Below the pieces are notes generated by a model that saw only the letters and a list, made by a program, of their open reading frames with translations, had not been told where the DNA came from and did no database searches. Of a stretch of 64,000 bases of DNA, positions 17,231-25,021 are shown piece by piece; position 1 is the stretch's first letter, and every line of letters begins with the position of its first letter. The translations under genes and the position numbers were made by a program. The DNA comes from AP-15 sp963747735 (GTDB taxonomy: Bacteria; Pseudomonadota; Alphaproteobacteria; ATCC43930; CGMCC-115725), in NCBI GenBank assembly GCA_963747735.1, contig CAVVGE010000001.1, positions 248,001 through 312,000 of the forward strand, read 5' to 3'.

Positions 17231-18655
17231 CTACGGCCGCTCGGGCAGCGGGTGGGTCATGTCTTCGGGGCGGACCCATTCGTCGAATTCGGCCCCGGTG
17301 ACAAAACCCAGCTTTAGCGCCGCTTGGCGCAGGCTGATGTCTTCGTGATAAGCGGTCAGCGAAATTTTCGCCGCCTTTTCGTAGCCGATATGCGGGTTGA
17401 GCGCGGTCACCAGCATCAGCGAGTTTTCGAGATGCTCGGCGATGCGCTTTTCGTTGGGCTCGATGCCGCGGGCGCAGCGCTCGTCGAACGACAGCACCGC
17501 ATCGGCCAAGAGCTCCGCCGATTCGATCAGATTGTGCAGCATCACCGACTTATAGACATTGAGCTGGAAGTTCCCTTGGCTGCCGGCAAACGCCACCGCC
17601 TGGTCGTTGCCGAACACCTGCACCGCGACCATCGTCAACGCCTCGCATTGCGTCGGGTTGATCTTGCCCGGCATGATCGACGAGCCCGGCTCGTTTTCTG
17701 GGATGTTCAGCTCGGCAATTCCAGCGCGCGGACCGCAGGCATACCAGCGCACATCGTTGGCGATCTTCATCAAGGCACCAGCCGCGGTGCGCAGCGCGGC
17801 ACTCGCGTTGACCATCGCGTCATGCGCCGAAAGGGCCGCGAACTTATTCGCCGCGGCGACAAACTTCCACCCGGTCTCGGCCGCCACCAGCCGCGCCACG
17901 GTATCGCCAAACCGCGGATGCGCGTTCATGCCGGTCCCGACCGCGGTCCCGCCAATCGCCAGCTCCAAAAGGCCGGGCAAGGCGCGCTCGATCGTCGCCG
18001 TCGCGTCGTCGAGCTGCGCCACCCAGCCCGAAATCATCTGGCCGAGGGTCAAGGGGGTAGCGTCCTGCAAATGCGTGCGCCCGACCATGACGATGCCGGC
18101 ATACGCCTCGGCCTTAGCGTCGAGCGTGTCGCGCAATGTGCGCAACGCCGGCAGCATCCGGCTGGCGACGACCTCGACCGAGGCGATGTGCATCGCGGTC
18201 GGGAAGGTATCGTTCGAAGATTGGCAGCGATTGACGTCGTCGTTCGGGTGGATCGGCTTTTTCGAGCCCATGACCCCGCCGGCGAGCTGGATCGCGCGGT
18301 TCGAGATCACTTCGTTGGCGTTCATGTTGGTCTGGGTGCCGGAGCCGGTCTGGAACACGACGAGCGGGAATTCGCTGTCGAGCTTGCCGTCGATCACCTC
18401 CTGCGCCGCCCGCACGATCAAATCGGCCTTTTCCACCGGCAATTCACCGAGCTCCAGATTGGCCTGGGCGGCGCATTTTTTCAGGATGCCAAAGGCGCGG
18501 ATCACCGGCCGGCCCCAATGGAACCGGCCCACGCCGATCGGGAAATTCTCGATCGAGCGCTCGGTCTGCGCCCCCCAGAGGCGATGGCTCGGCACCCGGA
18601 CCTCGCCCATCGAGTTGGTCTCGATCCGATAGCCCGGTGAATTGTCGTCCGGCAT
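17231..18655 (-). CDS. fumC: fumarate hydratase, class II
   Basis: Oxygen-stable, iron-free fumarase that interconverts fumarate and L-malate in the TCA cycle. It is 474 residues, the normal length. The superfamily signature GSSIMPGKINPTQ carries the catalytic Ser loop; TGSGTQTNMNANEVISNRA and GRTHLQDATPLTLGQ (catalytic His) are also present. The start follows a GAGGGAG ribosome site. The HiPIP gene lies just upstream on the same strand, with 20 bases between them. Aspartase is excluded in practice by the fumarase-type N-terminus (GAQTERSIENFPIG). Confidence 0.96.
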   Translation of the reverse strand: MPDDNSPGYRIETNSMGEVRVPSHRLWGAQTERSIENFPIGVGRFHWGRPVIRAFGILKKCAAQANLELGELPVEKADLIVRAAQEVIDGKLDSEFPLVVFQTGSGTQTNMNANEVISNRAIQLAGGVMGSKKPIHPNDDVNRCQSSNDTFPTAMHIASVEVVASRMLPALRTLRDTLDAKAEAYAGIVMVGRTHLQDATPLTLGQMISGWVAQLDDATATIERALPGLLELAIGGTAVGTGMNAHPRFGDTVARLVAAETGWKFVAAANKFAALSAHDAMVNASAALRTAAGALMKIANDVRWYACGPRAGIAELNIPENEPGSSIMPGKINPTQCEALTMVAVQVFGNDQAVAFAGSQGNFQLNVYKSVMLHNLIESAELLADAVLSFDERCARGIEPNEKRIAEHLENSLMLVTALNPHIGYEKAAKISLTAYHEDISLRQAALKLGFVTGAEFDEWVRPEDMTHPLPERP

Positions 18656-18675
18656 TGGCTCCCTCGACTAATGGT

Positions 18676-18919
18676 TCAGTCCGGCAAATCGAAAAACCGG
18701 CACCAGCCGTCGGGGCTGACGTCACCGGCGACGACGACACAGGCGCGCGGTGGCCGGAAGAGGGCGCACGCCGCACAGCTGAACCCGCCCTTGGGCCGGT
18801 CCTGATACCGCGCCTCCGACTTGCGACACCTTCTCCTCAGCCGCCGCGCTGCGTGCCGCTATGGCACCCCCGGCCATCGCCTGCAACAGCCCGCGCCGCG
18901 AGAGACCATCCGACCTCAC
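18676..18919 (-). pseudogene. high-potential iron-sulfur protein (HiPIP), frameshifted as sequenced
   Basis: Small periplasmic [4Fe-4S] electron carrier of about 81 residues, read on the minus strand and split between two frames. The first frame (GTG start likely) gives a twin-arginine leader, LSRRGLLQAMAGGAIAARS, then AAEEKVSQ. The second frame gives EARYQDRPKGGFSCAACALF, PPRACVVVAGDVSPDGWC and RFFDLPD with a stop. The four Cys have HiPIP spacing (CxxC, then two single Cys), with the typical YQD and GWC contexts. Removing one base near 18820 joins the frames exactly. HiPIPs donate electrons to reaction centres or terminal oxidases; no partner gene is adjacent. An indel error or a recent mutation is likely, because the code on both sides is intact. 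Confidence 0.8.
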
Positions 18920-19096
18920 CCTCGTCCAGCGCCCCGGCTTTTCCACATCCGTCGCCGCCGAAGATACGACAAACCCTGCACCCTGGCATCCCAAAAGCCC
19001 GCGGCACCCGGCGTCGTCAAGGAGATTGCGGCGGTGGCGTTCGGCCGCGCGCTGAGCGATCCTGCAGCAGCAAAGAGAGCACGAAAGAGAATTCCT

Positions 19097-19919
19097 ATGC
19101 TGATCGTCGATGGACAAATCCATCTCTGGGAAAAAGGCACGCCGTCGCCGCACCACCGCCAGACGCCCTATTCGGCCGAGGAGGCGATCGCCGGCATGGA
19201 TGCGGCCGGCGTCGACCGGGCGTTGATCCACCCGGTGCTGTGGGACCCGGATTCGAACGAGCTGGCGGAAGCGGCGGTGCGCAAATACCCGGACCGCTTT
19301 GCGATCATGGGCTGGTTTTATCTCGACGACCCGCAGGGTCGCGACCTCGTGGCGCACTGGAAGGAGCGGCCGGGGCGGCTCGGATTGCGGTTTTATACCA
19401 ACGAGCGGCACCCGCAATCCTGGTTTACCGATGGCACGCTCGACTGGCTGTGGCCCGCAGCAGAGCGCGCCGGCGTGCCGATCTCGCTCGGGGCGGCAAT
19501 GTTTCTGCCGACCGTCGGCCTGATCGCCGAGCGCCACCCCGGCTTGAAGATTGATCGTCGATCACATGGGCGTGCCGCGCGCCACAAAAGGCGAGGCGGC
19601 GTATCGGCTCCAGCCGGAATTGCTGGCCTTGGCCAAATACCCGAACGTCGCGGTCAAGGCGACCGGGCAAGCCGGCTACGCCGAAGACCAATACCCGTTC
19701 AAGAGCCTGCATCCGCACCTCCGGCGCTGCTTCGATGCCTTCGGCCCCGAGCGCATGTTCTGGGGCACCGACATCACCCGGATGCCGTGCTCCTGGGGCC
19801 AATGCGTGACCCTCTTCACGCAAGAATTGCCGTGGCTCAAAGGCCGCGACCTCGATCTCGTCATGGGCGAAGCCCTGTGCAGCTGGATCGGCTGGCCGCT
19901 TCCTGCCGGCAGAAGGTGA
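19097..19919 (+). pseudogene. amidohydrolase_2 family TIM-barrel hydrolase, frameshifted as sequenced
   Basis: Metal-dependent hydrolase/decarboxylase of the amidohydrolase_2 family (like 4-sulfomuconolactonase or ACMS decarboxylase). The first frame begins MLIVDGQIHLWEKGTPSPHH, with metal ligands in QIHLW, and runs to LIAERHPGLK. The second frame continues with LIVDHMGVPRATKGEAAYRL, KYPNVAVKATG and FWGTDITRM. One extra A near 19551 (AAGATTGATC for AAGTTGATC) separates the two. The whole would be about 273 residues, normal for the family. The gene follows the HiPIP gene divergently and a tail fragment of another gene lies just after its stop. Confidence 0.82.
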
Positions 19920-19946
19920 CGCGATCGGAAGCGCAAATGCTCAACG

Positions 19947-20072
19947 TTCCTCGAGACCAACGTTAAGGATCTGTGCGTCGAGCTCGCGCGTCAGGGAAAG
20001 ATCAACAACGGTTGGGGTGATGGCGCCCGTAAGCCCAACAATTCGACGAAGATCACCTTGATCAAAACCTAA
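19947..20072 (+). pseudogene. possible C-terminal remnant of an unrecognised protein
   Basis: A short open stretch without its own start codon encodes FLETNVKDLCVELARQGKIN and then NGWGDGARKPNNSTKITLIKT before a TAA. It reads like the genuine end of a protein (amphipathic helix, then a polar tail) rather than a shadow frame. Its codons are less GC-rich than the neighbours. It begins abruptly 27 bases after the broken amidohydrolase. I do not recognise the family. The rest of the 310-base gap up to the VapC gene holds only a small CCGGC hairpin near 20100. Confidence 0.3.
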
Positions 20073-20229
20073 GGGGAGGCAATAAATTCTAACTCGTGTC
20101 TTCCGGCGTGCCGGAGAACCAGCGGCGGGGGCGGTCCGGCCAGCAAATGGCGGTGTCGTAGAGCGGCGTCCCGCGTCATGATCCCTCGTGCGCCCCTTCC
20201 ATTCCCAGACGCGGCCACGCGTCGGAAGA

Positions 20230-20625
20230 TCAAGCCGCCTTCTTAACGTCGGTTTGCGGAAAATCGGCGCCCTTGAACAGGAGCGGCAGGTCGCCGCGTT
20301 TGGCGAGAGCATACGAGGCGCAGTCGCCGAGATTGAGGGTGGCGGGGTGGCGGCCCCTGCCATAGCGCAGAAAGACGGTTCGCGCCGCTTTGGCGAGCTC
20401 GGCATCCTGCTCCACGATCTCGATCCCGGCCCGAGCGATCAGCGCATCGAGCTCGGTCCACGAGGTCGTGTCGCCGCTGCGCCCGGCCAGCACCATGCTG
20501 ATTTCCAGAAAGCTCACCGAGGAGAGGACGCAGCCTTCCGCATTGGCGACGATCCGGAGAAAATCATCCGCCTCCGGCTCGCGCCGCAGAATCGCGATCA
20601 GCGCCGAGCTGTCGACAACGATCAC
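20230..20625 (-). CDS. vapC: PIN-domain toxin, VapC type
   Basis: Ribonuclease toxin of a type II toxin-antitoxin pair; VapC proteins cut tRNA or rRNA. The PIN domain of 131 residues starts MIVVDSSALIAILRREPEAD with the first acidic residue (Asp5). The second acidic residue is in SFLEISMVL, and NLGDCASYALAK gives the third and fourth. It overlaps the upstream HTH gene by 4 bases (ATGA), the usual antitoxin-toxin order. Its antitoxin is an XRE-type protein rather than VapB. Confidence 0.9.
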   Translation of the reverse strand: MIVVDSSALIAILRREPEADDFLRIVANAEGCVLSSVSFLEISMVLAGRSGDTTSWTELDALIARAGIEIVEQDAELAKAARTVFLRYGRGRHPATLNLGDCASYALAKRGDLPLLFKGADFPQTDVKKAA

Positions 20626-20972
20626 CTCGGCAGGCCGTTCTCGTCATAGAGATCGGCATCGGTCAACAGCGCCCAGCCCGTGAGTCGGGCCGCGCTCCTC
20701 AGGCTGATTGCCCGCAGATCCTCGTAGAGAGCCCGCGCGTCCGGCTGTGCCGCATGGCGGCGGCGGACCCCGTCGGGAATGAATTCCGCGCCGGCCTTTT
20801 CGAGAACCCAGCGAACCTCGGCAACAGTGTCGGGAGCGACCCGCTCGCCAGCTTTTCCGGTCTCGATGCGGCGGATGGTGACAACCGAGACCTGGGCGCG
20901 TCGGGCAAGCTCCGCCTGTTCGAGGCGCAGCAGAGCACGGGCGGCGCGGATCTGTTCGGGAGTAATCTCCAT
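20622..20972 (-). CDS. XRE-family HTH antitoxin partner of the PIN toxin
   Basis: Protein of 116 residues with an N-terminal XRE helix-turn-helix (about 5-62): IRAARALLRLEQAELARRAQ, VSVVTIRRIE and then WVLEKAGAEFIPDG. The C-terminal about 45 residues (YEDLRAISLRSAARL) probably bind the toxin. It sits directly upstream of the PIN gene with a 4-base overlap. By analogy it should neutralise the toxin and repress its own promoter. A stand-alone regulator is the alternative, but the coupling favours an antitoxin. Confidence 0.8.
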   Translation of the reverse strand: MEITPEQIRAARALLRLEQAELARRAQVSVVTIRRIETGKAGERVAPDTVAEVRWVLEKAGAEFIPDGVRRRHAAQPDARALYEDLRAISLRSAARLTGWALLTDADLYDENGLPR

Positions 20973-21041
20973 GAGCGAAAGATATCACCTCGGAACGCTT
21001 TCGTTCAAGGCGGCAACGGCAAGACGAGGCGGCGCCGGCGC

Positions 21042-21980
21042 TCAGGCCTTCGGCGACCAGTTGTAGACGCGGCTTAGCGTGCCGCCCATCAGCTTGCCGC
21101 GGTCGCTGTCGGAGAGGCGGTCGGCGAGGCGGAAGGCATCGACGCCCTCGGCGTAGGTCAGCAATTTGATCGCGCGGGTCCAGTCGGTGCCCCACAGGCA
21201 GCGGTCGAGGGTGAAGGCGTCGAAGATGCGCCCGACCGGCTCCCAGATGTCTTTGTACGGGAACTTCTCGTGCGACAATGTGCAGGCGCCGGTGATCTTG
21301 ATCGCGACATTGGGATAGGCGGCGAGCGCCAGCACCTTTGGCAAATCGGCCCAAGGCTCGGCCGGCGGCGGCGGTGCGAAAGGCTGCTTTATGCCGAGGT
21401 GATCGACGACGAGGCGCGTGCTCGGGTTGCGCGCCGCCAATTGTGCGGCCTGCTCCAAATGGCCCCAGCATAAGAGGTTGACCGCCAGCGAGTGCTTTGC
21501 TGCCGCCGCCAGCACCCGGTTGACCCCGGGATTGGCCGGATCGGCCGAGGCATCGTCGCGCATGATGACCCGGACCCCAACCGTGCCCTTTTTCGCCTTC
21601 CAGTCGGCGATGTTGTCGGCAATCGCGGGATCGTTCGGATCGACCGGCTTGACCAGACCAAACCGGTCCGGGTGCTTGGCCACAACTTCGAGGACATAGC
21701 TCGGGTCGTAACGGTACATCGAGTAGGGCGACACCAGCACCGCGCCGTCGACCCCGACCGCGTCCATCGCCACCACCATCTGGTCGCCGGTTATCTCCTT
21801 TGGCCCGACCAGCGTGCCGGCCCAGGGCCGGCCCGGATGGTTGCGCTCATAGGAATGCACCTGGGCGTCGATTATCGGCGAAGCGGCGGCGCGGGCGGCG
21901 CGCGGCAACAGCCCGGCGGCGGCGACCGTCCCGGCAGCGGCGGCACAGATGAATTCGCGGCGATGCAGGCGTTGCGGCAT
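21042..21980 (-). CDS. amidohydrolase_2 family hydrolase with Tat leader
   Basis: Probable periplasmic TIM-barrel metal-dependent hydrolase of 312 residues. The leader MPQRLHRREFICAAAAGTVA has a twin-arginine-like RRE and ends at an ARAA cleavage region. The barrel starts at IIDAQVHSYERNHPG (metal-binding QxH) and continues with LVVDHLGI, NVAIKITGA and CLWGTDWTRA (catalytic Asp). It is related to the broken amidohydrolase at 19.1 kb but differs in export. The unrecognised 516-residue gene lies 70 bases upstream on the same strand, so the two are probably co-transcribed. Confidence 0.9.
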   Translation of the reverse strand: MPQRLHRREFICAAAAGTVAAAGLLPRAARAAASPIIDAQVHSYERNHPGRPWAGTLVGPKEITGDQMVVAMDAVGVDGAVLVSPYSMYRYDPSYVLEVVAKHPDRFGLVKPVDPNDPAIADNIADWKAKKGTVGVRVIMRDDASADPANPGVNRVLAAAAKHSLAVNLLCWGHLEQAAQLAARNPSTRLVVDHLGIKQPFAPPPPAEPWADLPKVLALAAYPNVAIKITGACTLSHEKFPYKDIWEPVGRIFDAFTLDRCLWGTDWTRAIKLLTYAEGVDAFRLADRLSDSDRGKLMGGTLSRVYNWSPKA

Positions 21981-22050
21981 CGGTAATCCCCCTCGACCTA
22001 ATTGAGACGGCAGCTCTGCGACGACCGCCGATGGATCGTCGGCACGGCCC

Positions 22051-23601
22051 CTAATTGTAGATCCACTCCCGTTCGAAGCGCGCGAAGCAGTCGCGCTCGC
22101 CAGGCATTTTGACCCAGCCGGCCAAGAGGCGCGGTGTCGCCAGCAGCAGCCGGTCCTTCAGATGGGTCGAGTTGAGCCCGTATTCCTCAAACGTCGATAC
22201 CGTGATCTTCTGGTTGTGCGGGTCGTCCTGAAAGCGGCTGGCGCAGAGCGCCACGGTTTCCATATAGGGCCGGCGGTCGGCGCCCGAGGCGAGATAGGCA
22301 TGCGCCACCGCGGTCGATTTGGCGCAGTCGAGCGCCATGATCGCGCCGTCGAGCTCGCCGAGCAGCGCCTGCGGCATGCGGCCGTTGCCGTCATAGCCCG
22401 CGATCTCGCCCTCGATCACCGAGCTGACGAGATTGTTCTCGTGCGCCACGTCGTTGATGAAGTTCGCCATCAGGTAGAGGATGCGCGCCTTGTAGGGGCT
22501 CTTGCTGTGGCGCAGCCAATTGTTGGCGACGTTGCAATAATCGAACGGGTGCTGGCCGTTGGTGAATTGGCGCGCGACTGTGGTGCGCAGGATCAGCTCG
22601 GCGGCGGCGAGCTGGATCGTGTCGCCGAGGCTCCGGATCGACATCCCGTTCTTCAGGTGACCGGTGATCAGCCGCCACACGGTCTCGCCGTCCGCCAGCA
22701 TCATCTGCTGGACCATGTCTTCGACCTGAGCCGGCGAAAGCGGCGTCTTGTTCTTTTCTTCGAGACCCTTGCCGGCATCCTCGAATTCGGCGCCGACCAG
22801 CACCGAGACGGCGTCGTAGAGCGAATAATAAAGGGGCCCCACCGCCATGTCGGGGACGCCCATATAGAAGACGCCATGCGACTTGTCCCAGCCGATATAG
22901 TTGGCGAGGTCGGTGACGGCGCGGGCACGGATCGCCTTGTGGCCGGTGTTGCGCGCCTTGCGGCCGATCACGGTCTCCTGGATGTCGATCAGGCCGAGAA
23001 ATTCGATCGTGTCCTGCAATCCCCGGCGCGCGTCCGGCTCTTCGGCAAGGCCGAGGAACAGGGCGTGAGCGCGCTTCGAATCGCCGGTCATCGTCGCGAC
23101 CATGTAGGAGTGCAGCCGTTCGTCGAGCGTGCCGGCTTCCCTGACCGGACGCGCATCGTCGAGCCACACGGCCGGGCCGCAAGCGGGCGGCGGCACCTGG
23201 ACGCCCTTCATCGTGGCGTAGCGGCCGGGGTACTTGAACAGCAGCTGGTTCCAGATATCGAGCCCGGCGCCGATGTACCAGACACTCTGCAACAGCGGCA
23301 GCAGCCGGTATTTCTCCGGCAGATAGGGCATCAGATAGGTCGAGGCGCGCAACCCGAGCAGCGTGTGGTCGTTGTTGGTCAGCGCAATATTGCCGTCCTT
23401 GATGTTGATGTGGCAGGGCACGTTGACAAACGGCGCCTCCGCCGCGGCGACGATGCTCAAGGCGTCGCCGATCGAGCGCCCGTCGCGCACGACCATCCCG
23501 TAAAACAGATCGGCCGTGCGCGGCTGGTCGCGTTCGAGGATCGCCTCGGTCAGCTGATCGAAGGCCTTGTCTTCGCGAAACGCGTCTCTGTTGCGGAGCA
23601 T
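22051..23601 (-). CDS. unrecognised 516-residue protein
   Basis: I do not recognise this family with confidence. The protein is soluble by eye (no signal peptide, no convincing membrane helix), helix-rich and rich in Asp, His and aromatic residues. Notable segments are ILERDQPRTADLFYGMVVRD, ALTNNDHTLLGLRA near residue 75, WYIGAGLDIWNQLLFKYPG, GWDKSHGVFYMGVPD, FDYCNVANNWLRHS and FINDVAHENNL. The many conserved-looking His/Asp/Asn clusters hint at a metal enzyme, but this is inference. The start follows a run of Gly/Pro-rich intergenic DNA. It precedes the Tat-exported amidohydrolase on the same strand by 70 bases, which suggests a shared pathway. Confidence 0.75.
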   Translation of the reverse strand: MLRNRDAFREDKAFDQLTEAILERDQPRTADLFYGMVVRDGRSIGDALSIVAAAEAPFVNVPCHINIKDGNIALTNNDHTLLGLRASTYLMPYLPEKYRLLPLLQSVWYIGAGLDIWNQLLFKYPGRYATMKGVQVPPPACGPAVWLDDARPVREAGTLDERLHSYMVATMTGDSKRAHALFLGLAEEPDARRGLQDTIEFLGLIDIQETVIGRKARNTGHKAIRARAVTDLANYIGWDKSHGVFYMGVPDMAVGPLYYSLYDAVSVLVGAEFEDAGKGLEEKNKTPLSPAQVEDMVQQMMLADGETVWRLITGHLKNGMSIRSLGDTIQLAAAELILRTTVARQFTNGQHPFDYCNVANNWLRHSKSPYKARILYLMANFINDVAHENNLVSSVIEGEIAGYDGNGRMPQALLGELDGAIMALDCAKSTAVAHAYLASGADRRPYMETVALCASRFQDDPHNQKITVSTFEEYGLNSTHLKDRLLLATPRLLAGWVKMPGERDCFARFEREWIYN

Positions 23602-23895
23602 CGGCGTTTATCCCCCTGACGGCGGTCTCGGTTGGCGATTAGCGTAATGCCCGGCGACAACTCCGGTAAATAAACGCGGGGCTACAGGCTGCCATGCGCC
23701 GCGCGCCCGTCCGCCGCGCAACCGAGACGGCCACGGCTGTATTTTGCGCCTCGGGCAGGGCGTGGACCGGGTGCTTTGTCGCAGATCGTCGGCGCCGGCA
23801 ATCGTCGGTCGGCGACTTCTGCCTTTTGCGGAGATCTGCAACCCGGCTGTCGCGGGGGGTGGTGGGGATCGCTGCGCCCGGCCATCCTGGGGCCC

Positions 23896-23923
23896 TTGCC
23901 GATACGGGAAGCAAAGCTATATT
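23896..23923 (+). promoter_or_regulatory. candidate sigma-70-like promoter for the PfkB kinase gene
   Basis: TTGCCG and TATATT are separated by 16 bases and end 30 bases before the kinase start codon, in a 352-base gap between divergent genes. The match is fair, not perfect. The rest of the gap holds no supported gene; minus-strand open frames there look like GC-rich noise. Confidence 0.3.
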
Positions 23924-23953
23924 CGGCGCCCGCCCCTTGGATAAATCCTACGC

Positions 23954-24948
23954 ATGACCCAAGCCACGATCGATGTCGCCGGGATCGGCAATGCGATTGT
24001 CGATGTGATCGCTCAGGCCGACGAGGCGTTTCTGGGACGCGAAGGATTGGCAAAGGGGGCGATGACCCTGATCGACGCCGAACGCGCCGACGCGCTCTAT
24101 CGAAAGATGGGGCCGGCGATCGAGGCGTCGGGCGGCTCGGCGGGCAACACGATGGCGGGGATCGCCTCGCTCGGCGGCAACGGCGCCTATATCGGCAAGG
24201 TCCGCGACGATTTTCTGGGCGGCGTGTTCCGCCACGATTTGACCGCGCAGGGCGTGCGTTTCGACACGCCGGCCGCGGCGAGCGGGCCCGGCACCGCGCG
24301 CTGCCTCGTCTTCGTCACGCCGGACGGGCAGCGCACGCTCGCCACCCATCTCGGCGCCTGCGTCGAGCTCGGTCCCGCCGATATCGACGCCGACATCCTG
24401 GCTGCCGCGCAAATCACCTATCTCGAAGGCTATCTGTTCGATCCGCCCAAGGCGCAAGCGGCGTTCCGCAAAGCGGCCGAGATCGCCCACGCCGCGGGCC
24501 GGCGCGTCGCGCTCTCGTTGTCCGATCCGTTCTGCGTCGAGCGCCACCGCGCCGCTTTCCGCGACCTCGTGCAAGGCCACGTCGATATCCTCTTCGCCAA
24601 CGAGGCCGAGATCTGCGCGCTCTACGAGACCGCCGATTTTGCCGCCGCCGCCCGCGCCGTCGATGGCAACGTCGCGATCGCGGCCCTGACCCGCAGCGCC
24701 GCCGGCAGCGTGATCCTGTCGGCCGGCCAGGAGCACCGCGTCGCCGCCGATCCGGTCGCCCGTGTCGTCGACACCACCGGCGCCGGCGATCTCTATGCCG
24801 CGGGCTTTCTGCACGGCTTGACCCGCGGGCTCCCGCTCCCCATCTGCGGCAGGCTCGGCAGCCTCTGCGCCGCCGAGATCATCAGCCATGTCGGCGCCCG
24901 GCCCGAACGCCGGCTGGCCGAGTTGGCCGCTGCCCGGCTGCGCTGTAA
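23954..24948 (+). CDS. PfkB family kinase, adenosine kinase-like (no in-frame stop)
   Basis: Ribokinase-fold sugar/nucleoside kinase, closest by eye to alphaproteobacterial adenosine kinases. N-terminal IDVAGIGNAIVDVIAQADE, GGSAGNTMAGIASLGG (substrate site), LFANEAEICALY and the anion-hole/catalytic motif DTTGAGDLYAAGFLHGL are all present. The normal end is reached at about residue 330 (RPERRLAELAAARL). There the frame does not stop; TAA and TAG lie in other frames within 20 bases. The frame instead runs on through about 25 unconserved residues into TypA. One missing base would put the TAA at 24946-24948 in frame. A real kinase-GTPase fusion is unlikely; the boundary given is that TAA. Confidence 0.88.
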
Positions 24949-24986
24949 ATCTGCTGTAGAACCAGCAAAACGCCAACATCCGCCGC

Positions 24987-25006
24987 CCGCGCCCTTCGGG
25001 GCGCGG
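24987..25006 (+). terminator. hairpin between the PfkB and typA genes, terminator-like
   Basis: An 8-bp perfect GC stem (CCGCGCCC/GGGCGCGG) closes a TTCG tetraloop and is followed by CATTGTTT. The short T-rich tail is weak for intrinsic termination. Its place between the end of the kinase homology and the TypA start supports two separate genes. Confidence 0.45.
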
Positions 25007-25021
25007 CATTGTTTAGAAGCC

